Positions 17,583 through 26,980 of a stretch of DNA of 64,000 nucleotides are shown here, in pieces (within the stretch, counting starts at the first letter, position 1; the number at the start of each line of letters is the position of its first letter). Origin of the DNA: Streptomyces sp. NBC_01471 (GTDB lineage Bacteria; Actinomycetota; Actinomycetes; Streptomycetales; Streptomycetaceae); NCBI RefSeq assembly GCF_041438865.1, contig NZ_CP109451.1:248001-312000 (forward strand), in the 5' to 3' direction. Position numbers and translations under genes: made by a program. The notes beneath the pieces were generated by a model. That model did no database searches. It was not told the DNA's origin and worked only from the letters and a program-made list of their open reading frames with translations.

Positions 17583-17816
17583 TCACCCATCAGGTGACAC
17601 GTGCTCGATGATCTCCAGGACCTCAACACGATCGGCCGGGACCATGTGTGCCCCGTCAATGTCCCGGGAGGTCCACCACCAGGCGTCGTCGACGGGCCGG
17701 CCAGCACGGCCCCCCAGAATGAGAGTGAGCTCCTCACCCGCGGTGAAGAGCCGCCGGACAGGTGGATCCACAGCACCCGCGTCGTAGTCGCTGACGATCC
17801 TGACGCGGGCTCGCAT
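17583..17816 (-). CDS. Hypothetical small protein
   Basis: A 77-residue acidic soluble protein with protein-like composition (RVRIVSDYDAGAVDPPVRRL, later WWWTSRDIDG and VEVLEIIEHV). Third-position GC is high from the ATG chosen; a start 13 codons upstream would add AT-rich codons and was rejected. No family recognised; no good ribosome binding site seen. Confidence 0.55.
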   Translation of the reverse strand: MRARVRIVSDYDAGAVDPPVRRLFTAGEELTLILGGRAGRPVDDAWWWTSRDIDGAHMVPADRVEVLEIIEHVSPDG

Positions 17817-18127
17817 GTGCCAATGACGCTGAGAGATCTTGATTTCTTGCCGCATACCGGATCCAGAGGTCGCTGGTACGTGTCGCGGGAGCGACTCCGG
17901 CAGGAAACGGCTGTCCCCGGGCGCTCGCCGCAGCCCCGGCCGACGCCGGGGAGGCGAAGGGGTTGGTCTGCGGGGCCGCCGGAACCGGGTAACGTCTTTG
18001 TCATGTTCTTCCAGACGCCGATTTACGAGTGAGAGCGTGATGGGCCCCCGCTGACGTCCTTCGACGTCGCCGCCCGTCCCCCACCGATGAATCCGTAGAT
18101 CACTTCACATCATTACCGGGAGAACCC

Positions 18128-18343
18128 GTGACCGTGAGCAAGAACATCAACAACCCCGTGGGCATGGGCGGCGGCCAGCGAAAGAAGCTGTCCCGCACCG
18201 AACGGCAGAACAACGGTCCGCACCGCAACCTCGACCGCCAGAGTGCAGCCGACCAGAAGGCGGAGCTGGTGCGCAAGATGCGCGAGAAGGCAGGCGCAGC
18301 TGAAGGCGCCGGGCAGGCGGACGACGACACCGCACAGAGCTGA
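18128..18343 (+). CDS. Small basic protein, DUF6243-like
   Basis: A 71-residue hydrophilic protein with GMGGGQRKKLSRTERQNNGPHRNLDRQS split around Gly-rich and basic segments, and a C-terminal helix ADQKAELVRKMREK. It resembles a small conserved Streptomyces family (DUF6243 by memory, not checked). The start is a GTG behind GGGAGA. A double hairpin follows directly, so it is a single-gene transcript. Function unknown. Confidence 0.65.
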   Translation: MTVSKNINNPVGMGGGQRKKLSRTERQNNGPHRNLDRQSAADQKAELVRKMREKAGAAEGAGQADDDTAQS

Positions 18344-18345
18344 CG

Positions 18346-18411
18346 CGGTGCCGCCACAGGGCGGCACCGCACGGGGCAGAGCCCGGACCGCAACGCGCGG
18401 TCCGGGCTCTG
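18346..18411 (+). terminator. Tandem terminator hairpins
   Basis: Two perfect stems follow the small gene. The first has 10-base arms (CGGTGCCGCC) around a 4-base loop. The second has 14-base arms (CAGAGCCCGGACCG) around a 7-base loop. Confidence 0.85.
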
Positions 18412-18703
18412 CTGCTGTACCGGACGTGGCCGGACCCGCTCCGTTCCCGGCCGGCCACCCGCGTCTCAGCCGGCCATCCAAAACAGCCGCGGATTCAGCA
18501 GCCCCGTCACTGCCACCACCCCGAGCTGACCAGCGGCGTCACCACCATGATCGGCCGAATAAATCCCAGGGCCTGTGCGGGTCCCGATTTGCGATGCTGA
18601 GCGCCGGGTCCCGTTCTGGACACCGGATGGTGTTCACGAAGACATCGGGGGCGACCTGGCCGCCCCAGGCGTGTCTGTGTACGCAACAACGAGGGAGAAC
18701 GGC

Positions 18704-19546
18704 GTGGAGCCATCAGAACTCCACCGCGCAGTTGAAGCAGGACGGGCGACCGCCGCAAAGCTGGGCCTTCAGGCCGACGATGCGATCGTCGTCCACAACT
18801 CGGACCGCGTCGCGCTGCGCCTGATCCCTTGCGATGTCCTGGCTCGGGTCGCTCCTTCGGGACACCTGGCCGATTCCGAGTTCGAGGTGGAGGTCGCCCG
18901 CCGCCTCGCCGATGTCGACGCTCCGGTGGCTGAGCTGGACCCTCGGGCCGAGCCCCGCGCCTATGTACGTGGTGCCTTCGCCGTCTCGCTCTGGACCTAC
19001 TACGAACCGATGGGCTCAGAGATCGCGCCGGCCGACTACGCGGATGTGTTCCTGCGACACCACTCCGCCCTGCGCCGGATCGATCTGGAAGCACCGCATG
19101 TCACCGATCGCATCGCCGTAGCGTTGAGAGAGGTGACCGACCGGGAGCGGTCCCCCGAGCTGCCCGATTCTGACCGGGAACTCCTCAGCGGCACACTCAG
19201 TGGACTGAGCGCCACGATCAGCACCGGGGAAGCCCGCGACCAGTTGTTGCACGGTGAGCCGCATCCGGGCAACCTCCTGAACACGCGGAGAGGGCCGCTT
19301 TTCGTAGACCTTGCCACGTGCTGCCGCGGGCCGGTCGAGTTCGATCTCGCCCATGCGCCCGAAGAGGTGGGGAAGCACTACGCGGGGGCTGACCACGGTC
19401 TGATTCACCGGTGCCGCGCCCTGAACTGGGCGATGTTCTCGGCCTGGCGCTGGCGCCGGGACGACCACATGCCCGACCGGGACCACTGGAGAGTGGAGGG
19501 GCTCAATCGGGTTCGTGCCGCACTCGATCGCTGCGGACTGAGCTGA
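18704..19546 (+). CDS. APH-fold phosphotransferase with altered catalytic Asp
   Basis: A 280-residue kinase-fold protein starting at a GTG behind GAGGGAGA. The loop is HGEPHPGN (His183, Glu185, Asn190), so the canonical catalytic Asp of HxD is Glu, and the later metal-binding motif is VDLAT (Asp202). Such HGE variants are common in environmental Streptomyces kinases and may still be active. The N-terminal lobe includes LRLIPCDVLARV. Substrate unknown; no operon partner. Confidence 0.8.
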   Translation: MEPSELHRAVEAGRATAAKLGLQADDAIVVHNSDRVALRLIPCDVLARVAPSGHLADSEFEVEVARRLADVDAPVAELDPRAEPRAYVRGAFAVSLWTYYEPMGSEIAPADYADVFLRHHSALRRIDLEAPHVTDRIAVALREVTDRERSPELPDSDRELLSGTLSGLSATISTGEARDQLLHGEPHPGNLLNTRRGPLFVDLATCCRGPVEFDLAHAPEEVGKHYAGADHGLIHRCRALNWAMFSAWRWRRDDHMPDRDHWRVEGLNRVRAALDRCGLS

Positions 19547-19758
19547 ACTCAGGACGTGGCGGCCGCCGGCCCGGCCCGCTGCGCCGTGTGCGGCATCCCG
19601 ACACGGTGCAGCGGCGAACTCGGCAGACTTGAGAGGACATCTCATCCCCTCGGCCCGTGCCCACGTCAAAGGCCCGGAAACGGACCAGGACCCGTCCGGC
19701 CGAGTGACTGCTCCGTGCCTGGGTCGTTCCTGTGGGATCTGGTGTCCTACCGAGGTGC

Positions 19759-20655
19759 TCAGCTGGTGAAGTACGCGGGTCGGTCGAGGTCCTCCAGTAG
19801 CCCCGGTCCCTCGGGTACCCAGCCGAGCAGTTCTCGGGTAGCGGTGCTCGACGCCGGCCCGTCTCCTTCCGCGTAGGCCGTGTACAGGCCGAAATGGCGA
19901 CGGGCCTTGAGCGGCGACATGCTGACCGCCGGTACCCCGAGACGGCGGCCGATGACTTCGGCGATCGACCGGTAGGGCACTCCTTCTTCCGCAACGGCGT
20001 GGTAGCGGCCGGCCCGGGCACCGCGCTCGACGGCGAGCCGGAACACACGAGCCGCATCCGTGTGGTGAACGGCCGGCAACCGGTTCTCACCCTGGCCGAC
20101 GTAGCCCGATGTGCCCTTTTTGCGGGCGAGTTCGATGAAGCGAGGGAGCGTGAATCGGTCACCATCGCCGTGTACGCACGGCATCCGCACGATCGATGCG
20201 TTCACGCCCGACTCCGCCAAGCCCATGATCGTGCGCTCGACATTGCGTCCGACGGGGCCCACGTTGGGGGAAGCCGGGTCGTCTTCGGTGCAGACCGGTC
20301 CGGACGTGATGACGGGTGCGAATCCGCCGGCCGCGACCAGCGGCCGGTCCGTGCCGGCAAACACCTCTGCGACGGCCTGCAGAGCGGCGCGCTCGATGCG
20401 GCTGTTTCGGGGGAACCTGGCGATGCTCCTGTTGTCGAACGCGGTGTGAATCGCCGCGTCGCTGCCGGCGGCTCCGTCGCGCACGCGCTCGGTCTCTTCC
20501 AGGCTGCCTGGGTGTGCCGTGGCACCTGCCGCCTGAAGTGACGCAGCGGAAGCCTCCGAGCGGGCCAGGGCCAGGACTTCGTGCCCCGACTCGATCAAAT
20601 CGCGCACGACCGCGGAGCCGATGAAGCCGGTGCCACCTGTGACGAAGACACGCAT
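19759..20655 (-). CDS. NAD(P)-dependent epimerase/dehydratase-like SDR
   Basis: An extended-SDR protein of 298 residues with GGTGFIG at residues 7-13 and HHTDAARVF in the C-terminal half. Close relatives are annotated as NAD-dependent epimerases or 3-beta-hydroxysteroid-type dehydrogenases. Its start overlaps the stop of the NTF2-like gene upstream (TGATG), so the two are co-translated. The divergent TetR probably regulates the pair. Confidence 0.85.
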   Translation of the reverse strand: MRVFVTGGTGFIGSAVVRDLIESGHEVLALARSEASAASLQAAGATAHPGSLEETERVRDGAAGSDAAIHTAFDNRSIARFPRNSRIERAALQAVAEVFAGTDRPLVAAGGFAPVITSGPVCTEDDPASPNVGPVGRNVERTIMGLAESGVNASIVRMPCVHGDGDRFTLPRFIELARKKGTSGYVGQGENRLPAVHHTDAARVFRLAVERGARAGRYHAVAEEGVPYRSIAEVIGRRLGVPAVSMSPLKARRHFGLYTAYAEGDGPASSTATRELLGWVPEGPGLLEDLDRPAYFTS

Positions 20656-21053
20656 CAGACTGCCCCTCCAGCGGGACGCCGCGGCCCCATGTAGTCCTTC
20701 AGCCGGGTCACGAGGCCGTCGCGCCGCGCGATGATCCACAGGTAGCGGATGTCGAAGGGATCACCAGTGGCCGCATCGAAATGGTGCCCCTCGGCCTCGA
20801 TCATCACCTCCTCGCCCAGCTCACGCACCGTGATGTCGTCCAGGGTGCCGAACTGCACGCTGCCGCCCATCGCGGACATGTGGGCGCGAATCCGGGACTT
20901 GCCTTCGAGCCGGCGGACGTCACCGGCTGCGGCAAACGGGAACTCATGCACAGCGTCATCGGCGTACATCTGCAGCCAGGTGTCGACATCGCCTTCAGCG
21001 AGGCCGATCGCGGCCTCCGCCAGCCAGACGGGGAATTCCGCTTCGTCGTCCAT
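20655..21053 (-). CDS. NTF2-like (SnoaL-type) protein
   Basis: A 132-residue protein of the NTF2 fold with MYADDAVHEFPF and the terminal pattern IARRDGLVTRLKDYMGP. It precedes and overlaps the epimerase gene by one base. A joint role on one small substrate is plausible but unproven. The start lies next to the operator sites of the divergent TetR gene. Confidence 0.8.
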   Translation of the reverse strand: MDDEAEFPVWLAEAAIGLAEGDVDTWLQMYADDAVHEFPFAAAGDVRRLEGKSRIRAHMSAMGGSVQFGTLDDITVRELGEEVMIEAEGHHFDAATGDPFDIRYLWIIARRDGLVTRLKDYMGPRRPAGGAV

Positions 21054-21069
21054 GACGGGCTCCTCTAGA

Positions 21070-21121
21070 ATTACGGACCATGAGTCCCAAAAAGCCTATC
21101 AGCATTACGGACCCAAAGTCC
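21070..21121. promoter_or_regulatory. Paired operator sites over the TetR start
   Basis: Two 18-base sites share the layout ATTACGGAC, five bases, GTCC: ATTACGGACCATGAGTCC covers the TetR start codon, and ATTACGGACCCAAAGTCC lies 34 bases further in, within the coding region. Each has GGAC/GTCC inverted half-sites. Autoregulation and control of the divergent NTF2/epimerase operon are inferred. Confidence 0.6.
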
Positions 21122-21703
21122 GAAAAGGTTCGGCGGGGGCGTCCCGCGGTCCCCCGCGACCGCATCCTGGGCGCCGCCGACGAGCTCCTGGCCGCCTCCA
21201 CGGCCCCCAACACGGTCACGATGGACGACATCGCGGCAGCCGCCGGGGTCGGCAAGGGCACGCTCTTCCGGGCCTTCGGAAGCCGAGACGGCTTGCTGGA
21301 CGCACTGTTCGCGGCACGCCTGGAACCCTGGCGCGAGGATCTCCACCGCGCCGGGTCCCCGATCGGCCCCGATGTGCCGGCAGCCGACCGGGTCGTGTCG
21401 ATCCTGGAGCAGCTGCTGAACTTCAAGCTGGAGAACCCGGGCCTGCTCGCGGCGCGCGAGATGAGCGGTACGAGCCTGCTGGCAGCCCCGCACTACGTAT
21501 GGGTGCACACGGTGTTGCGCGACCTGCTGGAGCAGGCGGGCTTCCGAGCGCAGTCGGCGGAATACACGGCTCACCTGCTCCTCGGGGGGCTCCAGGTCGA
21601 ACTCATCGCCACGCTCAAGGCCTCCGGATGCTCCGAGGCCGACATCAGGCACGCGCTCGTGAGCACTGCACGCCGCATTCTCACCATGCCCACGGACACC
21701 TGA
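21080..21703 (+). CDS. TetR family transcriptional regulator
   Basis: A 207-residue regulator with a TetR helix-turn-helix at about residues 25-70 (VTMDDIAAAAGVGKGTLFRAFGSRDGL). An N-terminal basic extension (KSEKVRRGRP) may contact the minor groove. It is divergent from the NTF2/epimerase operon, 26 bases between starts, with shared candidate operators. Confidence 0.9.
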   Translation: MSPKKPISITDPKSEKVRRGRPAVPRDRILGAADELLAASTAPNTVTMDDIAAAAGVGKGTLFRAFGSRDGLLDALFAARLEPWREDLHRAGSPIGPDVPAADRVVSILEQLLNFKLENPGLLAAREMSGTSLLAAPHYVWVHTVLRDLLEQAGFRAQSAEYTAHLLLGGLQVELIATLKASGCSEADIRHALVSTARRILTMPTDT

Positions 21704-21893
21704 GCAGGCACAGCGTGGCCCTCGGCCGATAGCGACGCGTCATCTGCCTTGTAAGGCAAGCCCCTTCGGCAGGGCCGGGCCAGGTCCGAGCGCTGCCCCC
21801 GGACCAGGGCGGCGCCGAGAGCGGGCGGGCCGACGGAACCGGGAGGGGCCGGTGCCCCCGCTGATAAACTGGGGGACACGCTTCGAAACCGTT

Positions 21894-21921
21894 GGGGCCC
21901 GTACCGAGGGGTACGGGCCCC
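21894..21921 (+). promoter_or_regulatory. GC-rich leader hairpin upstream of the helicase gene
   Basis: Perfect 12-base arms, GGGGCCCGTACC and GGTACGGGCCCC, enclose a GAGG tetraloop, ending 37 bases before the start codon. A TAAACT box at 21865 could be a -10 element, placing the hairpin in the leader RNA. A terminator of upstream transcription is the alternative. Confidence 0.5.
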
Positions 21922-21958
21922 GGCGCGTTCCGGGCGCCAGACCGAGGAAGGTTCCCCC

Positions 21959-23329
21959 ATGAACGCGAAGCCGCCGGACCCGAAGGGCGACGTCACTACG
22001 CCGCAGAGTGCTGCCCGTGACCTGCCGCCGGTCGAGTCCTTCGACGCACTCGGGCTGCCGCCGGAGCTGACGGCGACGATGACCGGCCTCGGCGTGACAG
22101 AGCCCTTCCCGATCCAGGCCGCGACCCTGCCCCACGCGCTGGCCGGCCGTGATGTCCTCGGCCGCGCCCGGACCGGTTCCGGCAAGACGCTTGCCTTCGG
22201 GCTTGCGCTGCTGGCACGGACGGCAGGTATGCGAGCGGAGTCGAAGCGGCCGCTCGCACTGGTCCTGGTGCCGACCCGGGAGCTCGCGCAGCAGGTGAGC
22301 GATGCGCTGGCGCCGTACGCGCAGGCGCTGAACGTGCGGCTGGCGACGGTGGTGGGCGGGCTGGCGATCAACCGGCAGGCAGCGCTGCTGCGGGCCGGCG
22401 CCGAAGTGGTCGTCGCGACACCGGGGCGGCTCGCCGACCTCGTATCGCGTCGGTCCTGTGATCTGGAGCAGGTGCGGATCACGGTGCTGGACGAGGCGGA
22501 CCAGATGTGCGACCTGGGGTTCCTGCCGCAGGTCTCGGACATCCTGGACCAGGTCCGCCCCGACGGACAGCGGCTGCTGTTCTCGGCGACGCTCGACCAC
22601 AAGGTCGACCAGTTGGTGCAGAGCTATCTGCACGAGCCGGCGGTAACCTCGCTCGACCGTGTGGCGGGCGCGGTCACCACGATGGAACACCACGTGCTGA
22701 ACGTCCATCCCGCCGACAAGTACGCGACCGCGACCGAAATCGCGGCGCGGGACGGCCGGGTCCTGATGTTCCTGGACACCAAGGCCGGCGTGGACCAGTT
22801 CACCCGGCACCTGCGGGCCAGCGGGGTACGGGCCGGCGCCCTGCACAGCGGGAAGTCGCAGCCCCAGCGCACACACACGCTCGCGCAGTTCAAGGACGGC
22901 GAGATCACCGTGCTGGTGGCCACCAACGTCGCGGCGCGAGGCATTCACATCGAGGCGCTCGACCTCGTCGTCAACGTCGACCCGCCTGCCGACGCGAAGG
23001 ACTACCTGCACCGCGGCGGGCGTACGGCTCGTGCCGGGGAATCCGGGAACGTGGTCACGCTGGTCACCCCGAACCAGCGGCGGGACGTGAACCAGATCAT
23101 GACCGATGCCCGGATCCGGCCGACTGTCACCCAGGTGCGCTCCGGCGAGGAGAAGCTGACCGCCATCACCGGGGCGAAGCGCCCGCCGATCGAAGGGAAG
23201 GGCAGCGGCAATGCCCCCTTCCGTGGCATGGGCGCTCGTCCGGGCCGCCCCAAGGAGTCCCGGAGAACGGCCGACGCCCGCAAGACGGCGGAGGCACGCG
23301 CGGCGGCCCGGGTACGCAGGGGCCGCTGA
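21959..23329 (+). CDS. DEAD-box RNA helicase
   Basis: A 456-residue ATP-dependent RNA helicase with the usual motifs in order: Q-motif region near 45-53, ARTGSGKT (70-77), PTRELA, TPGR, DEAD (178-181), SAT (209-211), and the C-terminal core ending HRGGRTARAG. The tail is basic and Arg-rich (RPGRPKESRRTADARK), as in helicases that bind structured RNA. Start ATG after GAGGAAGG. It probably unwinds RNA during ribosome assembly or cold growth. Confidence 0.92.
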   Translation: MNAKPPDPKGDVTTPQSAARDLPPVESFDALGLPPELTATMTGLGVTEPFPIQAATLPHALAGRDVLGRARTGSGKTLAFGLALLARTAGMRAESKRPLALVLVPTRELAQQVSDALAPYAQALNVRLATVVGGLAINRQAALLRAGAEVVVATPGRLADLVSRRSCDLEQVRITVLDEADQMCDLGFLPQVSDILDQVRPDGQRLLFSATLDHKVDQLVQSYLHEPAVTSLDRVAGAVTTMEHHVLNVHPADKYATATEIAARDGRVLMFLDTKAGVDQFTRHLRASGVRAGALHSGKSQPQRTHTLAQFKDGEITVLVATNVAARGIHIEALDLVVNVDPPADAKDYLHRGGRTARAGESGNVVTLVTPNQRRDVNQIMTDARIRPTVTQVRSGEEKLTAITGAKRPPIEGKGSGNAPFRGMGARPGRPKESRRTADARKTAEARAAARVRRGR

Positions 23330-23485
23330 CCCGCACGGGGTTGCCGGAAGGGGACCGGGCGCCTCCGAGGCCTCCATCCGTCCGAGCACCGGTCAGTGGT
23401 CACTGCCGAACATGGGCGCCTGTACGTCCTCATCACCCGTCACCACCCCGCGCACCGGATGCGGACCGGCTCGCCGGTGGGCCGG

Positions 23486-23717
23486 CTCCCCGGTGGGCCG
23501 TGGCGATGGCTCCAGCGGCAGACCCTCGACTGGGCGCAGCTGTCGACCGGGCAGCAGGAGCGGCTGTCCAGGCTCGGCGTACAGCCGCTTGAGACCCCCT
23601 CCTCCCCCGCCGGCCGCCGCACGCGGGGCGAAGTCCGACACCAGGTCGAGGCGCGACAGGTTCTCGGCGGAGCAGCTGGACGCACTCGCCGAACTGGACA
23701 TGGAATGGGCAGCATGA
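23486..23717 (+). pseudogene. Second helicase-associated (HA) domain remnant
   Basis: One frame reads PWRWLQRQTLDWAQLS and ERLSRLGVQP, the core of an HA module. A different frame then reads SRRDRFSAEQLDALAEL and MEWAA before a TGA, the normal carboxyl end of HA proteins. The middle is missing, so an internal deletion with frameshift has collapsed a longer gene. The TGA overlaps the ATG of the next gene. Confidence 0.6.
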
Positions 23718-24013
23718 ACCCCGAGGACGAAGCAAACGAGGCGCGGCTCGCAGCGCCTGAGGTCAGCGTCGAGGGGGATGGGCGGCTGACCGTACCCGCC
23801 GACCAGGTCACCGCGCTTCTGCGTTCCATCGCCCACACCTGGAAGACCGGCACGCGCGACGGTGTCCCCGTGCTCGTTGTGGAAGAAGGCGCCGACGTCA
23901 GCCTTGAGCCCGTGACCGTCCGCGCCCTCGCCGACACCCTCACCAACATCGCCGATCAACTCGACGTCCAGTACATCCACATCACCACCCACACCCACAA
24001 GAACAGCGACTGA
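23714..24013 (+). CDS. Small conserved hypothetical protein, DUF6213-like
   Basis: A 99-residue acidic protein with VSVEGDGRLTVPADQVTALL and a C-terminal ADTLTNIADQLDVQYIHI pattern. It resembles a small Streptomyces family that I recall as DUF6213. The ATG overlaps the stop of the HA remnant (ATGA), consistent with an ancestral operon. Function unknown. Confidence 0.65.
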   Translation: MNPEDEANEARLAAPEVSVEGDGRLTVPADQVTALLRSIAHTWKTGTRDGVPVLVVEEGADVSLEPVTVRALADTLTNIADQLDVQYIHITTHTHKNSD

Positions 24014-24259
24014 GGGGGCGGGACAGGAACCCGCCGCGGCACTGGGACGCGCAGCAGTCCAGCCCGGGGCCGGTCGATCGCCGCCCCTACCGGCCCCGGG
24101 CGTTCGGCCGTGTCGCCGTCGACTTGCGCCGGTCGGGCCGACCGGCGGGAAGACCTCCCGGCCAAGAAGCGGACTTCAGTGGCTAAACTCCCCTTTTGTT
24201 CGCATTTCCTCCTGTGTGTACCGCCACGTGCCCCCTGTACCCGGAAAGGCCGTGCCGCC

Positions 24260-25681
24260 ATGTCACGGATGTTCTCCCTCGGTAGACGCCATGCCCGGCG
24301 GGAGCGCCAGGAACGCCGCCAGAAGGACGAGTCCACGGCGCTCGACCGGCTCTACGGCACCGAGTTCGAAAGCTTTCCCTTCCCCGTCCCGGAGCAGGTG
24401 GACGAACAGACCGCCACCGACTTCCTGCGCTTCGTCCTCCGCCACGCCCGGGAGCTCTTCCTTGCCGGCGCGGAGACGCAGGCCATCGACGCGGCCGCCA
24501 TCGCGATCACGGCACGCTGGCGGATGGACCATGTCAGCATCGACATCACCTCCCGGACGGTCCAGGCCCAGTACGCCCCGGAGGGCATCCTGCCGCTGAT
24601 GATGATGACGGTGACGGGCTCGGAGGACAGCCGGGATCTCGACCAGCTCGACCAGCTGCACAGCCTCACCCGGCACATCCTGCGCGAGGACATGCCTCCA
24701 TCGGCCGCCGAGCGCGCCCTGAACCAGATCATCTCCCGCAAGGGCATCTGGCCCTGGTGGACGTCGGTGCTGGGCGGCGCCCTGCTCGCCGCGATGCTCT
24801 GCGTCCTCGCCTCCGGCACCCTCAAGGCCGCGCTCTTCTCGCCGCTGGTCTTCGTGATCAGCAACCGCGTCAGCTGGGCCCTCGGCAAGAGCGGCCTCCA
24901 GTCCTTCTACGTCACGGCGCTCCAGACCGCCTGCTCGATCGGCTCCGCCCTGCTGCTCGCCGACGCCAGGGTGCTGACCGGCGGCGAGGCGGCGAGCGTC
25001 GCCGCCGCCAACGTGGTGATCCTGCTGCCCATCCTGTCCCTGGTCAGCATGGTGGAGGACGCGATCTCCGGGTTCCGCTCCATGGCGAGCGGCCGGATCA
25101 TCAGTGTGGGGCTCTTCTTCGCGGCCATGGTCGCCGGCGTCTTCCTCGTCGGCTTCCTGTTGCGGCACAGTGATCTGCAGGCCCGGGACACCGCCTTCCG
25201 CGCCCTTCCGCTCGCGGCCACCCTGCTGACGTCGGCCATCGGCTCCCTCGGCAACGCCGTCTTCATGGGCGGGCCGCCCCGCCTGCTGCCCTGGGCGGTC
25301 GCTGGTGGGGTGCTCGCCGGTTTCGTCAACAACGGCACCCAGCAGTACCTGGACCAGCCGACCCCGGTCGCCACTCTCACCGGGGCGGTGTTCCTCGGTG
25401 CGGCGGCCGGTGCGGTCGCTCCCAGCCTGCGCCTTCCGGCCCGCTCCCTCGTGGTACCCGGTGTCGCAGGGGCCCTGCTGCCGGGCCCGGACGTCTACCG
25501 CAGCCTGCTCCAGGCCGCGTTGCACGTCTCGGGGGCGGGTTCGTACGCCCTGATCGCCTTCGTCGCCACCGCCGCCATCGGGGTCGGCAGCGTCCTCGGC
25601 AGCTCCCTCGGCAACGCCGCCCAGCGCGAATGGAGCCCCCGTGCCCGCAGCCCCCGAAGCGGCTCCACCTCGTCCGCATAA
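24260..25681 (+). CDS. ThrE-type threonine/serine exporter family protein
   Basis: A 473-residue integral membrane protein combining both halves of the ThrE family. Residues about 50-200 are the cytoplasmic ThrE_1 (YjjP-like) domain, with FLAGAETQAIDAAA and an amphipathic helix. About ten membrane helices follow, including the ThrE_2 (YjjB-like) part near 340-460. Corynebacterium ThrE exports threonine and serine; the substrate here is inferred. Start at the ATG after GGAAAGG. Single gene. Confidence 0.85.
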   Translation: MSRMFSLGRRHARRERQERRQKDESTALDRLYGTEFESFPFPVPEQVDEQTATDFLRFVLRHARELFLAGAETQAIDAAAIAITARWRMDHVSIDITSRTVQAQYAPEGILPLMMMTVTGSEDSRDLDQLDQLHSLTRHILREDMPPSAAERALNQIISRKGIWPWWTSVLGGALLAAMLCVLASGTLKAALFSPLVFVISNRVSWALGKSGLQSFYVTALQTACSIGSALLLADARVLTGGEAASVAAANVVILLPILSLVSMVEDAISGFRSMASGRIISVGLFFAAMVAGVFLVGFLLRHSDLQARDTAFRALPLAATLLTSAIGSLGNAVFMGGPPRLLPWAVAGGVLAGFVNNGTQQYLDQPTPVATLTGAVFLGAAAGAVAPSLRLPARSLVVPGVAGALLPGPDVYRSLLQAALHVSGAGSYALIAFVATAAIGVGSVLGSSLGNAAQREWSPRARSPRSGSTSSA

Positions 25682-26069
25682 ACGACCGGCCGTGCCTGTG
25701 CGCCACCACTGCCGCAAGGGACTTGATCCACTGGGCTCGATTTGCCGGGTGGGCGGTGACTTGTCCGTGATGGCAGTTACTTGTCCGTGATGGCGGTGAC
25801 TTGTCGGCGGACCTCAGCCTGTTCCCGTCCGACGGGGTGTGGTGCCTTGTTCATGGTGAGCGGGACGGGAGCACGGTTCGCCGGTTCTGAGCACTCGGCC
25901 GGCGTCCTGAACGGCGGCTCGTCCGGCGGTTTGTGGAGCCGGGCGGGCGCCCGTCGGCGGCGAGCCATACATGGGCAGACGGCAGCAGCATGCTGCTGAG
26001 CGCGCGAGGCGACAAGTGCCGGGTCCCCGGGGAGCGTTACCGCGCGTCGGCGCAGGTACTCCGGATGCT
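25682..26069. other. Intergenic, repeats only
   Basis: Between the exporter and a convergent methyltransferase. It holds the 20-bp repeat listed next and no gene-like frame that I trust. Confidence 0.5.
25752..25805. repeat. 20-bp tandem direct repeat (2.7 copies)
   Basis: GGCGGTGACTTGTCCGTGAT is followed by GGCAGTTACTTGTCCGTGAT (two substitutions) and then a partial copy, GGCGGTGACTTGTC. No coding context. Confidence 0.9.
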
Positions 26070-26921
26070 CTACCGGCGGACCGCCGAGATCAGCCCGCCG
26101 GGCCGCTCCTCACGCTGCGGCGGGGTGCTGATCGGGCGGCCGTAGGCGGCAGCGCGCTCGCGCAGGGTGTGGCTGTCGGCCTCCCAGTCGTGCCCGGCCA
26201 GCCAGCCCACCGGGTCGTCGGGCATCTCCGAGATCCACATGGACGCCGCCGATCCCGGCGTGGCTTCCGCGCCGAAGCGCTCGATCACGCCGCGCGAGCC
26301 CAAGGTCAGCCCCATCCGACTGCCTGCTGCCGACTGCCTGCTGATCCGGGCCAGCAGCAGCTCCACCGCGTCCTCGGGCAGATAGATCAGCAGCCCTTCG
26401 GCGATCCACGCGGTCGGCACGGCCGGGTCGTGCCCTGCGGCGGCCAGCGCGGCCGGCCAGTCCTCACGCAGATCCACCGCGACGGTGATCCGCTCGCAGC
26501 GCGCGACGGCCCGCTCCTGGCGCAGCACCGAAGCCTTGAAGTCCAGTGGCGCGGCAGTGTCGACCTCGAACAGCCGGGTGCCCTCGGGCCAGTCCATCCG
26601 GAAGGCCCGGCTGTCCATGCCGGCGCCGAGCAGCACGACCTGCCTGACCCCGGACGCGGAGGCCTCCTGCAACAGGTCGTCGAGGAACTTCGTCCTGATG
26701 ACGATGGAGAACGACACGGCCCGCCGACGGCGTCGCGCGGCCTCGTCATCGGACAGCCGCGGCGAGGAGGGCCACAGGCCGCCGGCGGTGGCGAAGGCCT
26801 GTGCCAGTGGGTCGCGGAAGAGCGCGTTCTCCCGCTCGGTCTCCAGCGCCCGCACCCTGGCCACCCCCACCGCCGTGGCCCACACACCCGACGGCTGCAC
26901 CCGCTCCTGCTCATCAGCCAC
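26070..26921 (-). CDS. SAM-dependent methyltransferase, LCM/PPM-like (TIGR00027 type)
   Basis: A 283-residue class I methyltransferase with SAM motif GAGMDSRAF at residues 99-107, an acidic ribose-binding residue at Glu119 (FEVD), and AEGLLIYLP in the middle. It belongs to the leucine-carboxyl methyltransferase-like group that is expanded in actinobacteria and often makes small-molecule O-methylations. No partner gene; the substrate is unknown. Confidence 0.85.
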   Translation of the reverse strand: MADEQERVQPSGVWATAVGVARVRALETERENALFRDPLAQAFATAGGLWPSSPRLSDDEAARRRRRAVSFSIVIRTKFLDDLLQEASASGVRQVVLLGAGMDSRAFRMDWPEGTRLFEVDTAAPLDFKASVLRQERAVARCERITVAVDLREDWPAALAAAGHDPAVPTAWIAEGLLIYLPEDAVELLLARISRQSAAGSRMGLTLGSRGVIERFGAEATPGSAASMWISEMPDDPVGWLAGHDWEADSHTLRERAAAYGRPISTPPQREERPGGLISAVRR

Positions 26922-26947
26922 CGCGCCAGCCTAGATGATCGATTCCG

Positions 26948-26980
26948 AGGGGCCTGAAAGGGGCCTGAAAGGGGCCTGCT
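26948..26980. repeat. 11-bp triplicate repeat
   Basis: AGGGGCCTGAA occurs twice, followed by a third copy ending CT. It lies just upstream of the methyltransferase start and may overlap its promoter. Confidence 0.85.

Noticed and set aside
18704..19546. Reading the HGE kinase as inactive
   Set aside because: The Glu replacement is common in related Streptomyces kinases, so loss of activity cannot be claimed from the sequence alone.
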